Part shown: in pieces, positions 5,906 to 14,953 of the stretch
Numbering within the stretch: position 1 is the stretch's first letter
Layout of the letters: the number at the start of each line of letters is the position of its first letter
DNA from: an uncultured Lachnospiraceae bacterium
GTDB taxonomy: Bacteria > Bacillota > Clostridia > Lachnospirales > Lachnospiraceae
Direction: 5' to 3'
Assembly: GCA_946549155.1 (NCBI GenBank)
Contig: CAMNQN010000060.1
Coordinates: 1 to 14,986 of the forward strand
DNA: 14,986 nt
Notes under the pieces: generated by a model
Databases searched by the model: none
What the model saw: the letters and a program-made list of their open reading frames with translations, nothing else
Told to the model about the DNA's origin: nothing
Translations under genes and position numbers: made by a program

Positions 5906-7954
5906 ATGGTGATGAGCTTGATCTGCGGGAATGTGTTCTCTGCAATCGCGGAGGAAGCAGAAAGTTCCGGCATGGAAAGCACGGAAGCGCAGGAGGCATT
6001 GACAGAAGGCACTGCCCAGAGCGGAACGGAAGCTTATCAGAGCGGGGAGATGGAAGAAACACAGCCTCCGCAGTCAGAAGAAGCGGAAACAGGCATTCCG
6101 GAACCGGTGAGAAACGAGTGGGAAACGACCCAGACGGAAACGGAGAGTTCCACGGAGAAGAAAACCTCCACGGAGTCAGAGACCTCTGTGGTAACGGAAG
6201 CTTCCACGGAGTCCCTTACAGAGAAGGAGACCTCCCCAGAAACAGAGAAGCTGACGGAGGGAACTGGGCAGGAAGAGGGTTCCACAGAAGCTCAGACTCC
6301 GGAAGAGCAGGCAAGACCGGAATTTACATACAGGACAGCCCTGGATGGCATAGAGGTAGCAATCTATGCCCCGGAAGGAATTTTGCCGGAAGGAACAACG
6401 GTGACGGTGGAGCCGCTGGGAGAGGATGTGCTGGAAAATGTGGTTCAGTCCATTACTGATCTGCTGGCGGAGGAGAAAGAAATCGTACAGCTTGTGGGAT
6501 TTGACATCTGTTTCTTCGATCCCGATGGAAAGGAACTGCATGACCTGGACGGAAAAGTAGAAGTTACGTATTCCGGTATCGAGATCCCGGAGGAAGCGGA
6601 AGAGGCACAGGTGTTCCATGCGGACGAGGAAGGCAATATTACGAATACCCTGATGGAGGCCGCGGTACCGTCAGAAACCGTGGAGTTTGCATCGGATCAG
6701 TTTTCGCCTGTGGTAGCGGCGTTCAGCGGGGCGGCGGACAGCGGGATTTCTACATTGTCGATTTCCGGTGATAAAACGGTCGCTGTGGGGGAGACGATTA
6801 CCTTAAGCTCCAACTATAGCAATCCATGGTATACATGTGAGTGGAGTACTGCTAATTCGAGTATAGCAAGCATTGAGTTATCAGACGGGCAAACAGCAAT
6901 GGTGAGAGGTGTGTCCCCGGGGACAGTTACAATTTCTTACGGATGCTCCAGATGGGGGCACTTTTATGGAGATACTTATACTATAGAAGTAACAGGGAAC
7001 GAAGGTGCAATCGTATATTTTCTGTTATCGCCCACCAGTGATCCGGATAGTAATGCAACAAATCAATGGGGATCGGCTGTTCAACCGCGCAATGAGAATG
7101 CAATGGTGAATACGACCGGAGCGGTATGGACGGGGTCAGAAGAGAAAAATATTTTCAAAAAAGATGCGAATCTTACATCCTATATTATTTCCTGGCCAGA
7201 CGGTTCTCAGGGCTCCACCTGGACATTAACAGATAAGACTCTTTATGCAACGGCGTTTAAGGAAGTTTACAACAATTACAGGACGGAACTGGAAAACACT
7301 CTTGGAATAACGGATTTGAAGCAGGATGATATTGAGGAAATTACATTAATTCCTTATAAAATATCCAGAAACAACAGTTCAAGCCCTGATAAGCATATCG
7401 ATTGTACCATCAGTGTGAAATGCAAAAGAGCGTATGTTGCGCGTTTCAATGTGTGGTGGCCAGGAGATGCCGACTACACAAATGTGAGCGCTGAAAATAA
7501 AAGGATTGATTTTGATGAAAAGGGCACATCCACGCCAGAGAAGATTTTCAAATATTCAGGGGCAGAAGAGGTTCCTGAAACCAAGGTAGGTCCGGATGGC
7601 ATTACTTATCGTTTCGATGGTTGGTACAACAAGGCGAATGATAAAGTGACAGAGGATAGGTGGCCATATATACCGGACACGGACGAACTGGCTGACGGTA
7701 TGGTGAATTTTTACGCAAAGTATGTTCCAGCGTATATCGATATCAAGGTTGCGAAGAAAGTTACCGGAAGCATGGGAGACAAGACGAAATCTTTCCAGTT
7801 TACCTATAGCTTTGGCGATAAGGACAGTGAAAAAGGCAGCTTCCCTTTGACGGATGGCGGAACGACAACGATTTCAAATGTTCCGATTGACGCAGTCCTG
7901 ACTCTGACAGAGACAAATGCCAGCGATTATATCACTACTGCATTTCTACAATAA
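5906..7954 (+). CDS. Large secreted surface protein, both ends missing
   Basis: The open frame covers most of a cell-surface protein. Reading upstream of the first ATG in the same frame gives SFLIALV before MVMSLICGNVFSAIA: a signal peptide whose start codon and basic n-region are cut off near 5885. Then come a low-complexity Thr/Glu/Ser stalk (about residues 20-135, with STE repeats), a beta-rich region (about 136-275), a BIG2/Ig-like domain (about 284-366), and a region of unclear family. After these lie a repeat-like FDGWYNKA segment (about 555-612) and part of a pilin-type, isopeptide-forming domain (IKVAKKVTGSMGDKTKSF to LTLTETNASDY). The C-terminus, where LPXTG or another anchor would be, is absent: the frame runs into the sugar-binding-protein gene near 7938 and stops at once. 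Adhesin or pilus-like function is inferred from architecture only. Confidence 0.7.
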   Translation: MVMSLICGNVFSAIAEEAESSGMESTEAQEALTEGTAQSGTEAYQSGEMEETQPPQSEEAETGIPEPVRNEWETTQTETESSTEKKTSTESETSVVTEASTESLTEKETSPETEKLTEGTGQEEGSTEAQTPEEQARPEFTYRTALDGIEVAIYAPEGILPEGTTVTVEPLGEDVLENVVQSITDLLAEEKEIVQLVGFDICFFDPDGKELHDLDGKVEVTYSGIEIPEEAEEAQVFHADEEGNITNTLMEAAVPSETVEFASDQFSPVVAAFSGAADSGISTLSISGDKTVAVGETITLSSNYSNPWYTCEWSTANSSIASIELSDGQTAMVRGVSPGTVTISYGCSRWGHFYGDTYTIEVTGNEGAIVYFLLSPTSDPDSNATNQWGSAVQPRNENAMVNTTGAVWTGSEEKNIFKKDANLTSYIISWPDGSQGSTWTLTDKTLYATAFKEVYNNYRTELENTLGITDLKQDDIEEITLIPYKISRNNSSSPDKHIDCTISVKCKRAYVARFNVWWPGDADYTNVSAENKRIDFDEKGTSTPEKIFKYSGAEEVPETKVGPDGITYRFDGWYNKANDKVTEDRWPYIPDTDELADGMVNFYAKYVPAYIDIKVAKKVTGSMGDKTKSFQFTYSFGDKDSEKGSFPLTDGGTTTISNVPIDAVLTLTETNASDYITTAFLQ

Positions 7955-8750
7955 AGCGATTTTTGATGAGATGGGTGTCGCGTATCCGGAGGAGGGCTGG
8001 AGCTGGGAGGACTTCCTGGAGACGGCGAGAGCACTGACAAATGAGGAGCATTATGGCTATGCCTCGAGACCGGACAGCATCGCCTACAGAAGCTTTGTTT
8101 TGGCGAACGGCGGAAGACTTGAGACGGATGATCTGACCCTGGCCTGCTTAAATGAGCCGGAGGCAGTGGAGGCATTCCAGTTTCTGCATGATCTGATGTA
8201 CGTGGAAAAGGTTTCTCCGGTTGCCTCTGAGATGGTTGAGATTCAGGCGTCCGACATGTTTAAAAATGGTATGGTTGCCATGGTGGCAGATGGTTCCTGG
8301 ATGCTCAATGGATATGTGGAAGCCATGGGAGAGGATCTTGGCATTATGGAAATGCCGCTGAGGGACGGACAGCGCGGCTGCGCATCCAGCGGCCTTGCAT
8401 ACAGCATGTCCGCAAACGGCGCCAATATTGATGCGGCATGGGAGTTCTGTAAATTCGCAGGAACCAAGGAAGCGCAGGATGCGGCATCTATCGCGGCGAT
8501 TCCGGCGAACCTTGACTCAACGGAGACCTGGGTGGAACAGTACAGCCAGTATGAGGGTGCACATTACCTGACAGACTGCATTGAATACGCGGTGTCCAAT
8601 CCGATGTACGCAAATGGAACCAGTGCGGAGGGTGAAAATATCAATCTTGATTATGTAAATAAAGCATGGTTAGATGAAAACGCAGATATCCAGGCAGTTA
8701 TGGATGAATGCGTTCAGGCGATCAGCGATACCATCAATAACGCTGGTTAA
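7938..8750 (+). pseudogene. Sugar ABC transporter binding protein, N-terminus missing
   Basis: About 270 residues match the C-terminal part of family-1 extracellular solute-binding proteins (CUT1 sugar transporters), starting at FYNKAIFDEMGVAYPEEGWS and including FKNGMVAMVADGSWML and AAWEFCKFAGTKEAQ. Full proteins are about 420-440 residues, so the signal peptide, lipobox and some 150 residues are lost. The upstream sequence belongs, in a different frame, to the surface protein. An ATG at 7917 keeps the frame open but lies in surface-protein sequence and is not a natural start. The protein would have bound an oligosaccharide or glycoside outside the cell and delivered it to the two permeases that follow. 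Confidence 0.85.
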
Positions 8751-8775
8751 GAAGCCGGAGGCAGCTGTTTCGGAA

Positions 8776-8836
8776 GGGGTGCCGCGAAATGCAGATGGGG
8801 TTGTTTCCAATACGGACCGGCATTTTGCGGCGCCCC
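8776..8836 (+). promoter_or_regulatory. 17-bp stem-loop between binding-protein and permease genes
   Basis: Arms 8776-8792 and 8820-8836 pair over 17 bp; the two non-Watson-Crick positions are both G-U in RNA, so the stem is unbroken. The loop is 27 bases. No T-run follows, so full termination is unlikely. In sugar transporter operons such hairpins after the binding-protein gene protect its mRNA, so that binding protein is made in excess over permeases. It lies 32 bases before the permease start. Confidence 0.65.
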
Positions 8837-8868
8837 GCTTTGCTTTCATGAAAAAGAGGTGATAAAGA

Positions 8869-9762
8869 TTGAAACACAGCGTAAAGAAAAAGGAGTGGTT
8901 TTGGGCGTATGTATTTATCACTCCTATGGTACTGGGCACACTTATTTTTGGAATTTTTCCGATTATTTATTCCTTTAAAATATCTCTGACAAAATGGGAC
9001 GGTATCGGGGAGAGCGTATATGTGGGAGTCCAGAATTTCGTGAACCTGCTGAGCAATGAGAAATTTAAGTTTGAAGTAAAAAATACCTTTGTATATACGA
9101 TTTTCTATGTACCGGTTTCCCTTGTGCTTTCCGTGATTGTGGCAGAGCTCCTGAATCAGAAAATCAGGGGAAAAGAAGTGTTCCGCGTGATTTATTTCCT
9201 TCCCAATATCGTTATGCCGGCGGCAGCGGCAATGATCTGGAGATTCATGCTGAACTCGAAGTACGGCATTATCAATATTGTGCTTGATTTCTTCCATCTG
9301 CCTACGCCCAGCTGGGTGGCGGACCCGAAGTTTATCATGGCGGCGGTCATTCTTGTCAGCGTTTGGAGTGCCATCGGGTATAATGCGATTATTCTGCTGG
9401 CGGGGCTCCAGGGAATTTCCAGAGACATCTACGAGGCGGCGAAAATTGACGGCTCCGGTGCGTTTTCCACCTTTATCAAAATTACCGTTCCGCTGGTTTC
9501 CCCCACCCTGTTTTTCCTGCTGACCATGGGGGTGATGAACGGGCTGAAGGCATTCGACATTATTTTTATGTTTGTTCAGAATAATGCTGCCGGGCCGCTG
9601 CAGGATGCCACAAGAACCATGGTATACGGTATTTATGAGAGCGCGTTTCGCTATATGAGAATGGGAGACGCGTCCGCGGAAGCCATTGTTTTATTTGTTG
9701 TGATTATTCTTGTGACGGCGGTTCAGTTTAAGCTGCAGGATAAATGGGTGCACTATGAGTAA
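8869..9762 (+). CDS. CUT1 sugar ABC transporter permease (MalF/UgpA type)
   Basis: This intact 297-residue inner-membrane protein has six predicted hydrophobic segments, beginning FWAYVFITPMVLGTLIFGIF, and the permease EAA loop EAAKIDGSGAFSTFIKITVP at residues 189-208. It forms the first half of a heterodimeric sugar channel with the next gene. Translation starts at TTG: the extended ribosome site AGAGGTGAT (8855-8863) sits five bases before it, and no better ATG follows. No ATPase gene is present in the locus; in Firmicutes CUT1 systems one shared ATPase of the MsmX type usually serves many such transporters. The substrate is probably a glycoside or oligosaccharide, judging from the GH4 gene downstream. 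Confidence 0.93.
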   Translation: MKHSVKKKEWFWAYVFITPMVLGTLIFGIFPIIYSFKISLTKWDGIGESVYVGVQNFVNLLSNEKFKFEVKNTFVYTIFYVPVSLVLSVIVAELLNQKIRGKEVFRVIYFLPNIVMPAAAAMIWRFMLNSKYGIINIVLDFFHLPTPSWVADPKFIMAAVILVSVWSAIGYNAIILLAGLQGISRDIYEAAKIDGSGAFSTFIKITVPLVSPTLFFLLTMGVMNGLKAFDIIFMFVQNNAAGPLQDATRTMVYGIYESAFRYMRMGDASAEAIVLFVVIILVTAVQFKLQDKWVHYE

Positions 9763-9774
9763 GGAGAGGGGGAG

Positions 9775-10610
9775 ATGGCCATGAAAAGAAGAAAAATGGA
9801 AATTGGAAGGCTGATGATATACGTCATATTGCTTCTGGGATCCGTGATTATGCTGGTGCCTTTTTTGTGGATGGTGCTCACCTCTTTCAAAACCTACAAA
9901 GAAGCGGTATCGGTTCCGATTGTATGGTTTCCGAAGGTATGGCAGGTGAAAAATTATGTGGAAGTGTTGACAGTACTGAATTTTCAAAGTATTATATAAA
10001 TACCATTCTTGTCACACTTGTGACGGTTACTTTTATGATGTTTTTTGGTTCCCTGAGCGCGTATGCCTTCGCCAGGATGGAGTTTCCTTTCAAAAAGGTT
10101 ATTTTTGCCGTCCTTATGACCGTATTTATGGTGCCGGCCCAGCTGGTTATGATTCCCAAATATCTGATTATCAGCAAGCTGGGGTGGGTGGATACGATTT
10201 TGGGAATTGCGGTTCCCAATATTTTCAGCGTATACACGATGTTTCTTTTAAAGCAGTTCTTTTCCGGCTTGCCCAAGGAGCTGGAGGATGCGGGGAGAAT
10301 CGATGGCTGTTCCTATTTCCGGCTATATTGGAATATTGCGGTTCCGTTATGCAAAAGCGGAATGGTGGCGATGACGGTGTTAAATGTTCTTTGGGCGTGG
10401 AATGATCTTTTGTGGCCCCTGATTGCCACCAGTACGGATAAACTGCGGGTACTCTCGGTGGCGATGGCGACCCTGCAGGGGCAGCATGGTACGGATTATC
10501 CTGTTTTGATGGCGGCAAGCGTATTGGCGGTAATCCCCATGGTGATTATGTATATTGCGGGCCAGCGGTATTTTATAGAAGGGATTGCGTTTACCGGGGT
10601 GAAAGGTTAA
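9775..10610 (+). pseudogene. CUT1 sugar ABC permease (MalG type), frameshifted
   Basis: The gene encodes the second permease of the sugar transporter, about 278 residues when repaired. It starts in one frame (MLVPFLWMVLTSFKTYKEAV, FPKVWQVKNYVEVL) and continues in another (SKYYINTILVTLVTV, LSAYAFARMEFPFKKVIF, then EDAGRIDGCSYFRLYWNIAV as the EAA loop). The switch occurs at the T-run near 9979-9982: four T are present and five restore LNFSKYYIN, so one T is missing. Either a real mutation or a sequence error explains it. AAGGAG lies eight bases before the ATG, and the gene follows the first permease by 12 bases. As written the product stops after 74 residues. Confidence 0.88.
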
Positions 10611-10612
10611 AA

Positions 10613-12388
10613 ATGGTTTTTCGGAGGCATGCGTTTAAATTAAAAATTATTGGTTTATTGCTGGTGTTTACCCTGATTCCAATGCTTTTGGCCAACAGAA
10701 TCTGGTATCGCACCGCCACGGAAAGCGTGGAAAAGCTGGCGCTGGAAAAGTCGGAGAGTACGCTGCAGCAGCTGAGCATGAGCATACAGAACTTCGTGAA
10801 CGGCATTGAGATCAGCGCCATGAATGTGGTGTGCGATGACGAGGTAAAGGAAATTCTGCATTCCGGCAGCACGCTGGATGTGGAAGCTTACAAGGCAAAC
10901 CAGGAAAAGCTGGAGAGAAAGCTGAATATGGCCGTCTACAACAATATGACGATCTCCCGGATTTCCATGATCACGGACCTTTACCATGTAGATTCCACCG
11001 GTGAAAAAATCAATATTGATAAATTTGAACGGGAGGACTGGTATCAGAGCTTTAAGGCTTCCGGGAAATTTGTGGATTTCACAGAGATTTACAAGACGGA
11101 TTACGGCCATGGAAAGCAGGAGGCCACCATCGCCTATCTGCAGAGAATCACGCGGCCGCCCACGGTGCAGATGACAGGGGTATTTGTGGTTGAGATCCGC
11201 TATTCGAAGATCAAAAAGCTGTTTCGGGATATTGTGGAAGAGGGAGAGAATCAGCTGTTCGTGCTTGACAACGACAAAATTATTTATTCTCCGGAAGGGT
11301 ATTTTGGCGCATCACAGCTTTCCGACGGACAGAAAAGGCTGATAAAAGACGCGGGAGAGCTGGAGAACGGTGAAAATTACTGATATCAGAATAAGGATTA
11401 CGTGCTGATAAAAAAAGGGATTTAGAGTACGGGCTGGACCGTGCTGGAATTGCTGGATAAGAACTCGCTCTTTTCTGCGGAAAACCAGACGATCAACCAG
11501 CTGAATCTGATGATCCTCTGCCTTGTGGCTGTATTGGCGGCAGTTGCCCTGCTTATGCTGTTTTACATGCTAAAGCCGCTGTACCAGATCGAACGGTATA
11601 TGCGGAAAATTCAGCAGGGTCAGTTGGAGGTACGGTTTGAACATATCACAAGGGATGAGTTCGGACAGATCAAGGCCGGTTTTAACAGGATGATGGATCA
11701 TATCACAAAGCTTCTGACGGATATCGAGAAAAAGGAGGAAGAAAAACGGGAGATTGCGGTTCAAACCCTGAGGGCACAGATCACGCCGCATTTTCTGTAC
11801 AATACGCTGAATATCATTCGCTGGAAGGCGGTATTGGCGGGAAACAATACGGTTGGCGATATGATTGTGACGCTGATCCGCGCCATGGAATTTAACGGAA
11901 ACCGGAAGGAGGAGTTCGTCACCATCCGGGATGAGATCGATAATGTGCGAAATTATATTCGGCTGCTGGAGTACCATTATGAGGGTCAGTTTGAGGTGGT
12001 CTGGGAGCTGGATGAGATGGCGATGGAGTGTTACATATGCAAGCTTTTGCTGCAGCCGCTGGTGGAGAATGCTGTATTCCATGGTATCATACCGAAGAAG
12101 GAAAAGGGAATCATCCGGATCGGTGTGAAAAGGGAGAAGGAAGAGATTGTATTTGAGGTTGCGGATAATGGAGTCGGAATGACGGAGGAACAGGAGGAGA
12201 AGATTTGCCAGGGCATCGGTTTTTCCAATGTGAACGGCAGGCTTCAGTATTATTTTGGAAAAGAGCATGGGATTATCCTTCACAATGTGCGGGGGAAGGG
12301 AGTTGCCCTGTGTTTTTCCATACCGGTTATTGAGGCCCTGCCCTATGACCGGGCGGTACTGCGGGGAAAGGAGGATGGCCTGTGCTGA
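10613..12388 (+). pseudogene. YesM-type sensor histidine kinase with two in-frame stops
   Basis: The reading frame covers 591 codons. It has an N-terminal membrane segment (residues 8-28), an extracellular sensor of about 270 residues, a second membrane segment (about 300-320), and a HAMP domain (KPLYQIERYMRKIQQG onward). A His_kinase region of the LytS/YesM class follows, with the phosphorylated His393 in ITPHFLYNTLN, and an HATPase (LLLQPLVENAVFHG, VADNGVGM). TGA at 11381-11383 and TAG at 11423-11425 interrupt it 14 codons apart at the end of the sensor, with no frame change. TGG and CAG are the simplest ancestral codons, since each needs one transition. It would phosphorylate the adjacent YesN-type regulator in response to an external sugar. 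It starts two bases after the second permease and overlaps the regulator by 7 bases. Confidence 0.87.
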
Positions 12389-13635
12389 AGGTACTGATAG
12401 TGGATGATGAAGTGATTTTCCGCCTTGGAATCCGTTCCAGCGTGGCCTGGGAGAAGCTGGACTGCGTCGTATGCGGGGAAACCGGCAATGGGGAAGAGGC
12501 CGTCAGAATGATAGGGGAAAAGCATCCGGATATCGTATTTTTGGATATTAAAATGCCGGTTTTGGATGGAATCGGGGTGCTGAGGCAAATGTCCGGCAGG
12601 TGCAGGGATAGTTTCTTTGTGATCCTAAGCTGTTTTAATGAATATGAGTATGTGCGTGAGGCGATGAAGCTGGGGGCCTATGATTATCTTTTCAAGCCGG
12701 TTATGGGAGCGAAGGAGCTCACCGATATGGTGAAGGAGATTCGGGAGCAGGCCATTACGAAGAAAAGGGCGGAAACGGAAAAAGAGAATGCCGATCTTTC
12801 CCGGAAGCTGGAGATTTTGAAGCGGGGCGCCCTGTGTGAGCTGACGGCGGAGGATAAGAGGAGCTTTGCCCTGTTGGATCCGGTGCTGTGTGGACAGCCC
12901 TTCCTTGTCCTGGGAATCCAGATGACAAGGGATGGGGCGCTCTCCTATGATTTCGAGACGATGTATGAGCAGATCTTCGGACAGATTCAGGAAGCGTTGG
13001 CGCAGAAGAATCCGGGTGGGGTGTATGAGCTGCTGAGAAGCCTGAAGAAGGATATTCTGATGCACAAATACTACAGCATTCAGGATTACTGCCATTTCCT
13101 GGCTGCCAATATGATTGCCTTCATGCGCAGATACCAGGGCGGGCGGATTCTGGAGGAGCTTCTTCTGGAGGATTACAATCTGATCTCCAATCTTTATCAC
13201 CAGATCAGCATTGACCGGGCCAACGAGGAGTTTTTGCGGATACTTCAGATCTGTTTCCGGGAAGTACATGGCATATCGGTTCCCCGTATCCAGGAGACTC
13301 TGGTGGAAACGGCCCTTCAGTATATGCAGGAAAATTACAGGAATAAGATTTCCCTGGATGAGATCGCAGCCCATCTTCATATTAATAAAAATTATTTCTG
13401 CAAGATATTTAAGCAGGAAACAGGAAACAATCTGGTGAACTATCTGACGGAGCTGCGGCTGGAGAAGGCGACGCAGCTGCTGGAGAACACAGACAAAAAG
13501 GTTTATGAAATCGCGGAGGAGGTGGGATTTTCCAGCTACCCGTATTTTTGCAGAACCTATAAAAAGTATCGGAATATCAGTCCGACGGAAGTAAAAAGAA
13601 ATTTCTATCAGAAAAGTGACAGGGAGGAAGAATAG
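12382..13635 (+). CDS. YesN-type response regulator with AraC DNA-binding domain
   Basis: This intact 417-residue protein has a receiver domain with acidic pocket D8-D9, phosphoacceptor D55 in FLDIKMP, S83 and K105 in FKPV. A linker with a coiled-coil-like stretch (KKRAETEKENADLSRKLEIL) follows, and the protein ends in an AraC domain with two HTH units (ISLDEIAAHLHINKNYFCKI and VYEIAEEVGFSSYPYFCRTY). Translation begins at GTG, preceded by AAAGGAGG with seven-base spacing, and overlaps the kinase gene by 7 bases. YesM/YesN-type pairs beside CUT1 transporters usually activate the transporter and glycosidase genes when substrate is present. With its kinase interrupted, this regulator may be orphaned. 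Confidence 0.94.
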   Translation: MLKVLIVDDEVIFRLGIRSSVAWEKLDCVVCGETGNGEEAVRMIGEKHPDIVFLDIKMPVLDGIGVLRQMSGRCRDSFFVILSCFNEYEYVREAMKLGAYDYLFKPVMGAKELTDMVKEIREQAITKKRAETEKENADLSRKLEILKRGALCELTAEDKRSFALLDPVLCGQPFLVLGIQMTRDGALSYDFETMYEQIFGQIQEALAQKNPGGVYELLRSLKKDILMHKYYSIQDYCHFLAANMIAFMRRYQGGRILEELLLEDYNLISNLYHQISIDRANEEFLRILQICFREVHGISVPRIQETLVETALQYMQENYRNKISLDEIAAHLHINKNYFCKIFKQETGNNLVNYLTELRLEKATQLLENTDKKVYEIAEEVGFSSYPYFCRTYKKYRNISPTEVKRNFYQKSDREEE

Positions 13636-13637
13636 CG

Positions 13638-13865
13638 ATGTATTGCGCAAAGGAGAACAGGTATGATTCGATGCAGTATAACCGCTGTGGGAAAAGTGGT
13701 TTAAAATTCTCATTTTTATCTTTGGGATTGTGGCATAATTTTGGCGCGGAGGATTCCTTTTGCAGCGCCAGGGAGATGATTTTAGGCTCGTTTGATATGG
13801 GGATCACCCATTTTGACATCGCCAACAATTACGGGCCCCCTGCAGGAACCGCGGAGGAAACCTTT
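13638..13865 (+). pseudogene. Aldo/keto reductase, N-terminal 76 codons only
   Basis: The reading frame from 13638 matches the start of YghZ-type (L-glyceraldehyde 3-phosphate reductase-like) aldo/keto reductases: MQYNRCGKSGLKFSFLSLGL, WHNFG, then GITHFDIANNYGPPAGTAEE. The aspartate and tyrosine of FDIANNYG are the first two members of the catalytic set; the lysine and histidine and the NADPH site are absent. A complete enzyme has about 330 residues. After EETF the sequence changes to GH4 glycosidase in another frame. GGGAGG upstream and 2-base spacing from the regulator show it began as part of the same operon. Confidence 0.8.
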
Positions 13866-13866
13866 A

Positions 13867-14953
13867 CAGACGGCCCGGGATCTGGCGCTGGCTTATTGCA
13901 GAGAGTCCGGTATGAAGCTGGAGATCAGCGCCCATATGGATCGGAGGGAGGCGCTGCCGGGCGCGCAGTATGTGATCTGCGCGGTAAAGGTGGGGGGCTA
14001 CGGGCCCCTGGAAAAGGAGCGGGAGATTGCCAAAATGCGGGGATTTTACAGAGGAATCGGGGATCGCGTTTCCTGTTATTACGGCGGTATCGGAGCGTAT
14101 CATCAGATCCATTTTCTGGAAGGGCTGGCCAGGGACATGGAGGAATTGTGTCCGGATGCCTGGCTGATTCAGACAGCGAATCCCGTATTTGAGGGCACAA
14201 ATTATATTGCGAGGCATTATGGAATCAGGATGGCGGGTGTGTGCCACGGACATAATGCGTATAAGGAGATTGCGGCGGAGCTGGGCCTGGAGCTGGATAA
14301 GGTAAACGCGGAGGTGGTGGGCTTCAACCACTGCATATGGCTGAATCAATTTACCTATAAAGGAAAAAACGCGTATCCCCTTCTGGATCAATGGATTCAG
14401 GAAAAGGCGGAAAGCTATTGGGCGGGGGAGCGTTATCTGGATCCGGACAGAGTATTTTCCCCGGATCAGCTTTCCCGGGGAGCCATTGAGACTTACCGTC
14501 TGTACGGGGTGATGCCCATCGGGGATACGGTGCGTTCCGGAACTCCCTGGTGGATGCATACGGATTTTGAAGAGAAATGTAAATGGTTCGGAAAGAACGG
14601 CGGCTTCGATTCGGAAATCGGCTGGAAGAGCTACCTGGATTCCAAGGTGGATATGCAGAGCCGGCTGGAGGAGATTGTAAAATCCGGAAAATCGGTTATG
14701 GAGGAATACCGCCCGTCGGGAACCCAGGAACAGCACATTCCGCTTATTGATTCTCTGGAAAACGGAACGGAGCGCATTCTGACGCTGAACGTGCCCAACA
14801 ATGGCTCCATTGAGGGGATACCGGATGATATCTTTGTGGAGATTCCGGTTTTATGCAACGCCAATGGAATTCACAATATGAAAATCGGGAAGCTTCCCTA
14901 TAAGGTCATGAACCAGGTGATTCTGCCAAGGCTGGCGGCGGCACAGAGCATTA
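13867..14953 (+). CDS. GH4 glycosidase fragment, AglA-like alpha-glucosidase
   Basis: About 362 residues of a glycoside hydrolase family 4 enzyme, which cleaves glycosides by an NAD- and Mn-dependent redox mechanism in the cytoplasm. Blocks closely resemble, from memory, Thermotoga maritima AglA: ANPVFEG, CHGH (metal-ligand cysteine codon at 14242), GFNHCIWLNQF (metal-ligand histidine codon at 14329), NAYPLLDQWI, YGVMPIGDTVR, DSEIGWK and EQHIPLIDSL. The N-terminal Rossmann glycine motif and roughly 70 residues are missing because the sequence joins the aldo/keto reductase near 13866. The C-terminal 60 or so residues are cut by the contig end, and the apparent ending IGRAHV is translated adapter. 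Alpha-glucosidase is the best guess; alpha-galactosidase or alpha-glucuronidase activity also occurs in GH4. Confidence 0.82.

Noticed and set aside
6149..6211. Tandem TCCACGGAG copies as a CRISPR or regulatory repeat
   Set aside because: The three 9-base copies are irregularly spaced and simply encode the STE-rich stalk.
5271..7954. A phase-variation module of recombinase plus surface adhesin
   Set aside because: The recombinase lacks most of its active site and the two genes meet in a double truncation, so their adjacency may not be natural.
11381..11425. Recoding of TGA as Trp and TAG as Gln
   Set aside because: Other genes here, such as metN and the response regulator, end at TAG in the expected place, so the code is standard.
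11570..12283. 237-codon minus-strand open frame within the kinase gene
   Set aside because: It lies antisense to the clear HAMP and kinase domains, has no sensible domain of its own, and is a shadow of the coding frame.
12625..13713. 362-codon minus-strand open frame opposite the response regulator
   Set aside because: It is antisense to the receiver and AraC domains and its composition looks like a reversed coding frame.
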